Assembly (NCBI GenBank): GCA_022266195.1
Contig: WHVY01000003.1
Span: forward strand, 3,534,001-3,598,000
Direction of reading: 5' to 3'
Length of the DNA: 64,000 nt
From: Tetranychus cinnabarinus
Taxonomy: Eukaryota > Arthropoda > Arachnida > Trombidiformes > Tetranychidae
Made by a program: the position numbers and the translations under genes. Position 1 is the first letter of the stretch, and each line of letters begins with the position of its first letter. Shown here piece after piece: positions 44,202 through 54,086 of this stretch. The notes below the pieces were generated by a model. The model was not told the DNA's origin and did not search any database. It was given only the letters and a program-made list of their open reading frames with translations.

Positions 44202-45963
44202 ATGGATGTGGTCCGTTCCAACTTCGTTGAATTACTTCCAAAGATAAGGAATGACATTAAAACGTGTGATTTTATTGCCATTGACACGGAACTCTCTGGT
44301 CTTGGTCAAAATGGCAATTCTTTTTTTGATACACTTGAAGAGCGCTATTTAAAAATTAAAAACTCAATCTCTCAATATCTTCTGATCCAATATGGTCTAA
44401 GCTGTTTCACCAAATCATCCACCGATAATTCCTATTCATGTGCAAGTTACAATTTCTACATATTTCCTTACAAGGTACCCGGTGCTAACAACTACAAAGA
44501 CAAAAGCTTCTTGTGTCAACCTTCTGCTCTGACATTTTTGTCTGGTCATAACTTCGATTTTAATAAATGGATCCGTGAAGGTATCTCCTATATGAACTTA
44601 GAGGAAGAGACTCACTTAACTGAAACATTGAAAAATAAAAATGTCTCTGTCAACACGACGTTAAACGATCTGGATAGTACCGTACGAAGTCTCAATGAAT
44701 CAAGTAGTCAATTGGTAAACACTAATCATGTTCCTGATGACCAGAAAGATTTTATTGAAGATTTTATGTCTGGTCTCAATGATTTTTTCAATGACAGTAC
44801 AAGAACCAAATGGAATGTTGATCCTTGTTCACCTTATCGGAGGAAATTGATTTTTCAATCAGTCGCTAGTTTAAATATGTCTGGTTTAAAACTAACTTCT
44901 TGCCAAGTTACTGAAAACAGTTCAGAGCGATTCATCTCTATTGAAAAAGTGAGTGCCGAACAAAAAGCAAAGGAAGAAGCTCAACTGATTGACGAGGCTG
45001 TTGGCTTTACAAAGGTTGTTCAAGAATTAATTGACTGTAAGAAGCCGATTGTTGGGCACAACTTGTTGCTAGATATGGCCCATACGGTTCATCACTTCAT
45101 CGGACCCCTCCCAGACACTCTTGTCGATTTCAAGGAAATGCTTTCTGAGCTTTGCCCTTATACTTATGACACAAAATTAATGGCTAAATTTGACTCTAAG
45201 CTTGACTCACAATTTCAAAGTAAGTCTTAGAAGTTCTTAAAAAAATTGACTCTGTATAATATTGATTTTCTTTTGATTCTCTTCAGACACCGCACTCAAT
45301 GATCTCTACAATGTTATCCAAAAAGCTCCTTTTTCAAATATTAAAGCCAAGATAATCAATAGATCAGATTCAGATGAAAAAACAAGCTTCCATAATGCCA
45401 GTTATGACTCATATATTACTGGACTAATATTCCTCAACATGTTACACTATTTAAGTCCTAAAAATCAAAAAAGCATATTGGATAGCAGTGAATTTACCAA
45501 ATTCCGAGGGAAATATAACTTGACTTTCAGTTTCGATTTGGCTTATTTGGATATAAACAAAGATCAAAAGAATCAAGAACGTTCTAATGTATTCCATTTA
45601 ACTTTCCCACCAACTTGGACCAGATCAGAAATCTATGACCTTCTTTCTCCATTCAAGCCTGGTCAAATTGGTTGGATTGATAGTACATCAGCTTTAATCG
45701 CCTTAAATGACGTCAATGGAGTCAAAGACATTGATAGAGTTTTGACCATTCAGAAAAATTCATCAGTCTGCACTATAAAATCTTATAGAGCATTTATGGA
45801 TGAAAAATCGCCTTCACTCGTACCCAATTCAGGGAAACGTAAAAGCAATCATTTTGATGGTGACAAAGTGGTCGAAACGTCAACACCGATGGTTAAAAAA
45901 TTCAAGCCAACTCCTGTTAAACCAGAAATTAAAATGTTTGCACAAGAATCTGATTGGTCCTAA
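44202..45963 (+). CDS. PARN: PARN, poly(A)-specific 3' exoribonuclease
   Basis: Exons 44202-45219 and 45287-45963 give 564 residues (human 639). PARN is a DEDDh deadenylase that trims poly(A) of mRNAs and of several non-coding RNAs. Catalytic acids are all present: Asp28 and Glu30 in FIAIDTELSGL, Asp291 in GHNLLLDMAHTVHHF, Asp380 in SYDSYITGL. Other marks: FDTLEERYLKIK, FNFYIFPYK-like fold, LCQPSALTFL, the R3H-type insert with VPDDQKDFIEDF and PYRRKLIFQ, and an RRM (VFHLTFPPTWTRSEIYDLL, WIDSTSALIAL). The tail after the RRM is short and Lys-rich, with KRKS and KKFKP patches that may direct nuclear import. It is the intact member of the duplicated pair; bases from 44341 onward are repeated at 51466. 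Confidence 0.95.
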
Positions 45964-46505
45964 CAAATTCTGCATTTTCATATTTTTTATTAGCTACTTT
46001 TCAACGAACATTTTTTGTAATTTATTCAAAACTGTGTTAAATTATTATTATTATGTTTTTTTTTCTATTGATTGATGATTGTTATTGAATGCGCAATGAA
46101 TCCAAGCTATCTTTTCATTCTAAAATTGCAGGTTGGATAGGTGAAATGATTTCTGACCTCATTTCACTGTAAAGCTTCACATTCAGCAAGCAGTTTAACT
46201 AAGTCACCGCATTTATCCAATGCTATCGTTTCATCTCCACCGCCAATACAACGTCGACAGATGAAAACTCTTGGAACCTAAAATTTATCAGTTGCATTGT
46301 AAGTTATTGATATTGGAATATTAAAGTTGCATGCCATTGGCATTATATGTTTTCAATACTCACCGTCTTTGCTCCAGTGATTAACTTCAAGTAATTTTGT
46401 ATAATATTGCTGTTTGGGTTATTATCGAGTTCAACAACTTGGTATTGATCGGATTTAATCGGGTAATTAGACAACACTTTCTTTGCAGATTCACTTGAAG
46501 GGCAA
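44341..46505 (+). repeat. direct segmental duplication, left copy
   Basis: 2165 bases from inside PARN exon 1 through its 3' end to inside the first exon of the glutaredoxin. Matched by 51466-53190 in the same orientation. In the first roughly 390 aligned bases I count about nine differences; the glutaredoxin exon-1 portion (46364-46505) is identical by eye. The left edge is at AGCGCTATTT and the right edge at GGGCAA, after which the sequences diverge completely. Confidence 0.93.
46164..46505 (-). pseudogene. 5'-truncated glutaredoxin copy
   Basis: Reading exons 46364-46505 and 46164-46277 reproduce the C-terminal two thirds of the intact glutaredoxin at 52849-53303 (from CPSSESAKKVL to AECEALQ), with the same intron. 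Everything upstream of the active-site Cys, including the start codon, is missing: homology ends at 46505 and the upstream sequence has an in-frame stop before any ATG. One replacement is visible in the second exon (ICRRC instead of ICGRC). Because the truncation coincides with the edge of the segmental duplication, it arose with that rearrangement and not by later decay. Confidence 0.85.
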
Positions 46506-47329
46506 GAAATCCCAAGTAATCTCAATAAATCTTTTACAACTTATTACGAAACAAGAAAAAGGTTCATCTGATTATTTGCCACTCTCAGTCAATTTGCGAA
46601 ACACTGGTAAATTCCCGATCGCTTGGATATTTTATCTAATGGTAAGAGACGCAAATTAAAGTTAGCAATAGACTACGAATTCACGGTTGTTAACAAAAAG
46701 ATACAATCAACACAATTGTCACATTTATACACAAATGACGAAAACGAGTAAAAATTAATGTCTTTCAAATCGAGACTCTTTTAATACTTTTAATAATCAA
46801 TATCCTTCTAACACAAAAAGATTTGTGTTTGAATGATTAAAATAATTTACAAAGCAAAGTTTTTTCCAAATGTTTGACTAGAATGAGAAATTATTTAAAT
46901 ATATTGTATCGAGTTATGATTAAGGAATGTATTGGAATTTGAGTCGATTAATTTTTTCTTTTTCATTTCAAAATTGATTCCATCAAATCCATTTGTTTCT
47001 TTGTATTCATCCAGAGACTTTCGTGGTTTGTACAAGACTGGTTTCCTGGTTAATATATTCATTGCACTCATAGTACCGCCAGTTTAAGTATTGCCAAGTT
47101 TTGATTAAGCTTAATTGATGCAAATGGTATCTTGATCACAATTTGATGTTTACCTATTTCTACTTCCAACTTGATAGTAAAATAGTAAAATAACGAGTAA
47201 TCTAATTAGTTAACGATTAGGTTTATGGAAAAAAGGATTTAAAGGATGAATCCTCATCATTGTATTTGGTAGAGTTAATTTTGTCCAAATACAATGTTAA
47301 TGAGATTTTTTGGAATTGTAAATTGCATT
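46506..47329. other. 3' flank of the BTB gene, left end of the inserted segment
   Basis: About 820 bases of unique AT-rich sequence between the truncated glutaredoxin and the BTB gene. It has no counterpart near the right-hand copy. No gene seen. Confidence 0.5.
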
Positions 47330-50300
47330 TCATTTAAATGGAGGCCTCGATGTAAGTGTTCGAGTAGCTGAAGAAGATGAACTGGTTCTTGTCCGTGAAG
47401 ATGGTCGAAAAGAGTTATTGTTTAGAGCTGAAGTTGACTGTGGACTTCGTCGATTTTTATCTTGTTTCTTGCGAGACGTTTCTTGATCTTGGTACTTTTC
47501 ATTAGTAGAAGATGAAATCTCTCCTAAGTCATCATACATGTTATCGGATCTACGATCAGAATGTGGATCAACTTTAGATTCTTGACCATCTCTAGAGCGC
47601 CGACCAATTCTATGCGACCGATATCGATCATGCATTGTAGCAAGGGGTAAGGATGTAGCACCACTTTCGAACTCTCCTGGCTCGAAACTTACTTCATCAT
47701 AAATATGATCAGTAGCTGAACGAGTTAAGGACATTTTATTGCGAGTCTCGTTGCTTCTTTGTTTTGATTTGTGGACAGATTTATTACTAGTAGAAGATGA
47801 TTTTGATGGATCAGAGTTTTCTGGAGATCGTTTTTTTCGCAAAGATTGAAGTTGACTACTTGATAACTGAGGTCTAGGAGCCAATGGTTTGTCAAACTCG
47901 AATACAATAATAGCCGAGTCTTTGATTTTTTGTTGAACTTCAGCTGGTAGCAGAGACCAACTTGGAACGGTAACAGCTACATTAACGTTGTTAACCAAAA
48001 ATCTTTCACAATGGCGATACATTTTACGAACTAAAGCAACATATGACTCCGCATAAGGTCCATAACCAAAAGCCTCTTCATTTTCAGCAATTGAAATAAT
48101 GTTATTCAATTTAACCAGTGTTTTGCAAGCGATTTCAGGTGTCATATTATTCATGGCAGCAAGGAATGTTTCTTCCAAGGCTGAGATATTCCATGAATTT
48201 GCTCTTCCTAAAGAAATGAAGGATTCACTGGCAACTATTAGATCATAATTTCCAGCAACAAAATTAACACATTGTTCAATTAGACGGCCAATGAGGGAGA
48301 AAATTGGTTCAGCCCATTTAACTTTTGGTGTTGTTTTTGTAAGCCGATCACAATGCAAAACAATCTCGATTATGGATTTAGGTGTCATACTATGAATTGT
48401 ACTTTGGAAACATGAATCCAATAATGAGTTAGGTAAACAGGCAAAAGAACGGGTTGGCCAGAGTCGAGCAAAGTGTTTTCCTGACCAAGTTAGACATTTT
48501 TGATGGAGTGTTGAGAAACCACATTCAGAAGAAACAATAAGACAATCAACAACACCGACTGTGCATTCTGAGCAAGGCTTGTGGAAAAAATGACAATAAG
48601 TTTTTTCCAGTTCATAGATGACAACATCTCGAAGAGTATCCAAAGCCAGAAGGTTAGATAGTAAGGCCAATTCAGCTAGATTAAAGTTGTCATCTGTTGG
48701 AATGTTTAAGCCACCACTGTAAATATGACATAAAGCAAAATGAACTGTAATGTAGCTGAATCCTTGGAGGGTAATGTTTGTTGTTTTAGAATCACGCCAT
48801 TCACCGGAAAACATAGCTGAGAAATATGGACTTCGTGCCACCAAGATGCATTTATGAGCCTTTAATGTCCGATTTTCAGCTTTTATGGTAATATCAGCAT
48901 TGATACCATTGTAATACATTTGCAGTAGATCCTCGCCTAGTTTTGAACAAGAGTTAATTGTTCGTCTGTGTTCATCATCTCTGGATCCACTTGGCCTACT
49001 ATGCTTATCATCTTTATTAATAAACATATTGACCTCTGAAGGGTTTTTCCGATGTTGTGCAGCATGATTCATGGAGGGAGTAGATTGTTGATCTTCTTGT
49101 GTTTCGTTGCCCCAAAGAGAGGCTCCTTTTTTAACCTGAGAATGTGTTTTGATACTTAATAACCAATCTTCATCATCACCATGTGTACATTCAGAATTTA
49201 TAGAGGATAACATTCCACTATCCATTGAACTCATTGGTGATGTTGATTGACGATTAATGTTTTTGGGTCGACTTTTGTTGAAGGAATGACGATTATTTCC
49301 TAATACAGATGAACTGCTTGCTTGTTTTCGATAATTTACTGATCTTCTTGAGTTTGTATTATTGGATATACGTCCACTGTTATTTTCATCATTAGATTCA
49401 CATCCTCGATTTGTTCTGCTTCGAGCTTCTAACGTCGATCCATGTCTCATTGATAACGAAGAGCTACTTTTAATCTCTTCACCATCTGCGGGATCAATTT
49501 TTGGAACACGTTTGTCTTTCACTTTGTTTTTGTCTCTTTCGATGGTCCTTGATTTTTGTTCCTCTTCAGGTCCAACAGAGTTTAAATCTATGAACATGAA
49601 ACCACTGCTTGTCATATTATTTTCCTCTCTTTTCGTGTCTCTAGATGAATCGCAGTTTGGCGTACTACGAGACATGGAGTCCATATCAACAAAAAATTGA
49701 AACAACGAGCTGCTTTGTGATCTAGACACTTTAGATTGAGTGGTTAAGCTTTCAGGTACTTCTGCTACTGGAGTTGCAACATCAGCATCAGTTGCTGCCT
49801 CGTCATTGTCGTCATCAAGCGAATCCTTAGTTGATTCTTCTTTTGTGGAATTTAAATTAAGCTCAAGTGAGTCAAGTCTGTGTCTAAGATTGGTTTCTGA
49901 TGAAGATTTTTCACCTTGAAAAGCTTGATTCCCGATCAAGATCTGCGACTCGCAATGATTTGAATCTTTTTCATTGTTCTTTTCTTCTCCATCATCATCA
50001 AGGTTTTTCAAAATGTGATCTTCCAATTGTATAGATGTAAGCATATCGTAAGTTCCACTTCGAACCATTTGACTAGATTCACTCGATGTTAAACCTTCGT
50101 CTTTTTGTCCAGCTGCTAAGCTGTCTTCATAATCAGTACTATGGCGCTCATTCTTATTATCCTCCGAAGAGATACTAGCATTATTCAGTGAATCTGTAAC
50201 AAGTTCCAGGCTATCTGAAGGCTTTAGGCTATCTTTATCAAATCCACCATTACAAGCTCGTACAAAATCTTCTAGACTGTCTTCTTTGATCAGGCCATTT

Positions 50301-50995
50301 GACAAATTGTCTTCATCAACAGAGGAAACTGATTTTTTGTCAATTCCAGATTCGGAAGTCATGGTTATTGAAATATGTGCACGTAGTTTATCAACGATCA
50401 ATGATTCATCAAAACAAATGTCCTCATGACAATAGACTTTTTGGAGAAAATCAGTGATTTCTTTACAGTCAATGGTAGACGGAAGTCGGTAAGTGTTGAA
50501 TCCACGCTTAGAATGCTTAGAAGATGTGAAATCAAAATGGTTGATCAGGAGTAAATAAAAAGTAGGAACTCGCGAAGCCAATAGGCAGCTATGACAAGGT
50601 TTCCTAAATGTATCTCCTTCAATGAATGTATCTGCAAATGTTTCTTTGTCAAATAATCTGTAAATATTGAGTATAATTCCCATAAAGGAGAGAATTAAAG
50701 GAAAAAGATAAAATAATTAAATATCTTTCATAAAAAAATCGAAATAATAAAAGCTCACAATATGGCAAAACAGTTTAAACCAACTCCCTATCGATCGATA
50801 GTAAAGATTACCTTACCTTGTTAAATCTTGTTGTAGAGTCTTACGACAATTGGAGCGTAATTTATTCAATTCTTTAACACATTTGGCTTGAAAAGCATCA
50901 TTCACTATTGATGATACAGACGATAAAGCTGTCCTTTTCCTGTCTGAAGCTTTAATTGATTGGTGATGAGCTGAAGAACTCACAGAGAAGGCCAT
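47330..50995 (-). CDS. BTBD8: BTBD8-like protein with two BTB/POZ domains
   Basis: Exons 50817-50995 and 47330-50657 give 1168 residues. A first, divergent BTB fold spans about residues 60-140 (TFADTFIEG, HSCLLASRVPTFYLLL). A long Ser/Asn/Asp/Glu-rich insertion (about 140-630) follows. A canonical second BTB lies at about 640-740 (NADITIKAENRTLKAHKCIL, ARSPYFSAMFSGEWRDS, HIYSGGLNIP), with a BACK-like region containing YCHFFHKPCSEC, KHFARLWPTRSFACLP and SWSLLPAEVQQKIKDSA, which closely parallel human BTBD8. The tail is basic and Ser/Arg-rich. BTBD8 relatives are linked to clathrin adaptors and synaptic vesicle recycling in vertebrates; whether this holds here is unknown. The whole gene lies within the 4960-base segment flanked by the duplicated PARN/glutaredoxin block. 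Confidence 0.83.
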
Positions 50996-51465
50996 TGAAA
51001 TAGGAAAAAAGGAAAGGTTCGCTATAAACTGTACAGTGTACAACAGTCATCTGAGGTTGATTCATTTCATATTAACCATCCAAACCATTAACCAATTCAA
51101 GAGTTGATATCCGAAAATAAATTAAATGTATATAAAATAATCGTAACGGGAACTGGTTGAATTGAACAAAAGGAAATAAATTGCACTCGATTTAAATTTA
51201 GAAACAATTAGATTGGTATAGTAAAAGGTAAACACAAATCATAACAGTAAAACCAGTGGCTGTTCCAGTTGAGAAAAGATGAAGCATAATGAATGTTTCT
51301 GCGTTGTGTGTATTGTGTATGTTTTATGTTTATTGTTGGGTGATTTAAGACGTAATCAAAACTATAAACAATGAAACACAATTAATAAAACAACTTGAAG
51401 ATTAGCAGTTGACTAGCATTGTAATACGATGAGGGAAACCATTGAACAGCAAGGATAATTAATTC
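50996..51465. promoter_or_regulatory. 5' flank of the BTB gene, right end of the inserted segment
   Basis: 470 bases of unique sequence between the BTB gene start codon and the left edge of the second PARN copy. The promoter of the minus-strand BTB gene must lie here or extend into the PARN relic. No specific motif recognised. Confidence 0.45.
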
Positions 51466-51844
51466 AGCGCTATTTAAAAATTAAAAAACTCCATCTCTCA
51501 ATATCTTCTGATCCAATATGGTTTGAGCTGTTTCACCAAATCATCCACCGATAATTCCTATTCATGTGCAAGTTACAATTTCTACATATTTCCTTACAAG
51601 GTACCCGGTGCTAACAACTACAAAGACAAAAGCTTCTTGTGTCAACCTTCTGCTCTGACATTTTTGTCTGGTCATAACTTCGATTTTAATAAATGGATCC
51701 GTGAAGGTATCTCCTATATGAACTTGGAAGAAGAGACTCACTTAACTGAAACATTGAAAAATAAAAATGTCTCTGTCAACACGACATTAAACGATCTGGA
51801 TAGTACCGTACGGAGTCTTAATGAATCAAGTAGTCAATTGGTAA

Positions 51845-51853
51845 ACACTAATC
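51845..51853. repeat. 9-bp target-site duplication, left copy
   Basis: ACACTAATC abuts the inverted-repeat element on the left and is repeated at 52312-52320 on the right. The corresponding PARN sequence in the left segmental copy (about 44722-44730) has it once, an empty site. Confidence 0.88.
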
Positions 51854-52311
51854 GGTGACGAGTCATCTCACCAAAAATAAGCCTTTAAGTAAACTGCGTT
51901 CTAAGCTATGAGAGTTCACGGGAAAGTGTTCATTTTTGTTGAAATGAATAGACTCAATTCAATTCATTAATAAATTTTTCAAGAGAAACTTATGATAAAT
52001 TCAATAGAGCTCAATTCTATAGCTACACCAAATCAAAGACATTAAAATGTCAAACAGAATTGAGCGTTAAAGGTAAAAAATAAGAAAAACTGCATACCCC
52101 GATATTTAAAGCTGAATGATGATTATCAATTTTATACAGATACGTATCTAAATGGTGAAATTGATTTGAATTAATATTCTTTCTCTATTCAAGAAAAATT
52201 TAACAATTAAGTAAAATTTGCAAAGATGAGCTGTCTTTGGGTTGAAAACCAAAGGTTGTAAACTAAAATTGTTGTTTTAAAGGCTTATTTTTGGTGAGAT
52301 GACATGGAACC
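51854..52311. mobile_element. 458-bp MITE-like element with 35-bp terminal inverted repeats
   Basis: Ends: GGT, five mostly mismatched bases, then GTCATCTCACC, AAAAATAAGCC and TTTAA on the left; the right end is the reverse complement of the same series, 31 of 35 positions matching. Flanked by a 9-bp direct duplication. The interior is AT-rich with no coding potential, so it is non-autonomous. A 9-bp duplication with G-initial repeats is compatible with the Mutator (MULE) superfamily, but class cannot be fixed without the transposase source. The insertion postdates the segmental duplication because the left copy has an empty site. Confidence 0.9.
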
Positions 52312-52848
52312 ACACTAATCATGTTCCTGATGACCAGAAAGATTTTATTGAAAATTTTATGTCTGGTCTTAATGATTTTTTCAATGACAGTACAAGAACC
52401 AAATGGAATGTTGATCCTTGTTCACCGTATCGGAGGAAATTGATTTTTCAATCAGTCGCTAGTTTAAATATGTCTGGTTTAAAACTAACTCACTTAACTT
52501 AGAGAGCATTTATGGATGAAAAATCGGCTTCACTCGCACCCAATTCTGGGAAACGTAAAAGCAGTCATTTCGATGGTGACAAAGTGGTCAACACGTAAAC
52601 ACCGAAAGTTTAAGCCAACTCCAGTTGACCAGAAATTAAAATGTTTGAACAAGAATCTGATTGCGCCCAACAATTTCCGCATTTTCATATTTTTATTAGC
52701 TACTTTTCAACAAAACATTTTTTGTGATTTATAATATTCAAAACTATAGTTTTAAATAAATTAACACAGCCGTGTTAAATTATTATTGTTTTTTTTCTAT
52801 TGATTGATGATTGCAGGTTGGATAGGTGAAAAGATTTGCGACTTCATT

Positions 52849-53303
52849 TTACTGTAAAGCTTCACATTCAGCAAGCAGTTTAACTAAGTCACCGCATTTA
52901 TCCAATGCTATTGTTTCATCTCCACCGCCAATACAACGTCCACAGATGAAAACTCTTGGAACCTAAAATTTATCAGTTGCATTGTAAGTTATCGATATTG
53001 GAATATTAAAGTTGCATGCCATTGGCATTATATGTTTTCAATACTCACCGTCTTTGCTCCAGTGATTAACTTCAAGTAATTTTGTATAATATTGCTGTTT
53101 GGGTTATTATCGAGTTCAACAACTTGGTATTGATCGGATTTAATCGGGTAATTAGACAACACTTTCTTTGCAGATTCACTTGAAGGGCAATAAGTTTTAG
53201 AAAAAATGACAACTTTGGCTGAATTAATTGTCGAATCAACAAACTGTTTATTTTCCTCGTCACTTACAATTGGAATCTGATGTTGACTTACTTTTAACCC
53301 CAT
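52849..53303 (-). CDS. glutaredoxin, CPSS active site, intact copy
   Basis: Exons 53049-53303 and 52849-52962 give 122 residues, start ATG 53303. Thioredoxin-fold glutathione-dependent oxidoreductase. Marks: KVVIFSKTYCPSSESAKKVL (active site Cys39-Pro-Ser-Ser42), VVELDNN, the cis-Pro TVPRVFI loop created across the splice junction, and the glutathione-binding IGGGDETIAL segment, where class I glutaredoxins have GG(C/S)DD. Length and order fit small class I (GLRX/GLRX2-like) enzymes. The second active-site cysteine of the usual CPYC or CSYC is a serine, so it should act by the monothiol mechanism. The N-terminus shows no clear mitochondrial presequence. Its first exon starts outside the duplicated block, so only this copy has a promoter and start codon. 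Last codon CAG then TAA (TGA in the truncated copy). Confidence 0.9.
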
Positions 53304-54086
53304 GGCAATTTATTAAAATATGGAAGCACTGAAAAGTATACAAAAACTGTTTACAGTTTACAAATGATGAAATCAACTCGAGTCGAATCAGCTGTTTTCA
53401 AGAGCCATGTGAAATAATTTAGACATTGAAATATAGAGACCATTAAATTGACCAGTTTAAATATGATTTGATTAAACAAAACTTTCAAAAGTAGTTATAT
53501 CTGAAGTATACTTGAGATTTATCATTTTCAAATCAAAATTATCAATTCATATTTCCCGAAATATTGCAACAGATAAAACCAATAGTAACAGATTGTTTTA
53601 CAGTAAAGGCGCAAATTACGATTCCAGGTAAAAATCAAGAAATGTATTATTCCAATATTTTTTCAATCTACCAATTCAATCAACTAGCCAGTTAGTTTGA
53701 GAATTAGGAGAAATTGAATGATTTCTTGAAGACTTTTGGAAAAAGTAATTATAATTATACCACAAGTCTTTTTAATATCAACTAAACCAAAGAATATCAC
53801 TTGAAAAATTTCCCAATGGCAAAAGTTGGAATCAAGCATCTTTTTTCTTTTATCTACCACTTTTTTACTAGCCAAGCCAATTCCTGAGTTTTCGATGATT
53901 ATCAACCTTGTTATCCATCTGAATCTTGATTCAGAATGATTTTGATTGCAGAAAAGTTAGGTATATTTGTCACAAATTTACTTATTCAATAATTTATTTG
54001 AGTCTTGCAGCAAAATAAAAGTAAAACATGTAAGGTTATTATAACCTAATAAAAAGTCAATCAAAGGTAATAAATTTACCAAATAA
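53304..54086. other. intergenic glutaredoxin-MON1
   Basis: 780 bases between two minus-strand genes: glutaredoxin promoter and MON1 3' UTR. AT-rich; a 73-codon minus-strand frame here has no family resemblance and is disregarded. Confidence 0.5.

Larger units (their letters stand above)
51466..52670 (+). pseudogene. PARN pseudogene
   Basis: A partial second PARN copy. It lacks the first 46 codons (including catalytic Asp28 and Glu30) and has a one-base insertion in an A-run near 51486. It is interrupted by a 458-bp inverted-repeat element at 51854-52311 and has lost 889 bases corresponding to 44898-45786, including catalytic Asp291 and Asp380 and the intron. It carries an in-frame stop in the tail and has lost the normal stop. 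Short frames remain open (51523-51858, 52299-52502) but cannot encode a nuclease. The 10-base filler at the deletion (52491-52500) seems copied from nearby (see findings). Confidence 0.92.
51466..53190 (+). repeat. direct segmental duplication, right copy
   Basis: Right-hand partner of 44341-46505, shorter because of the 889-base deletion and longer by the 458-bp element plus its 9-base duplication. The right edge at 53190 lies inside the first exon of the intact glutaredoxin, exactly where the left copy is truncated. Confidence 0.93.

Noticed and set aside
49362..49700. 112-codon plus-strand frame inside the BTB gene
   Set aside because: Antisense shadow of the Ser/Asp-rich insertion of the BTB protein.
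51523..51858. 111-codon frame with PARN sequence as a possible short functional protein
   Set aside because: It is the middle of the PARN relic without the catalytic residues, opened only by an alternative start after a frameshift.
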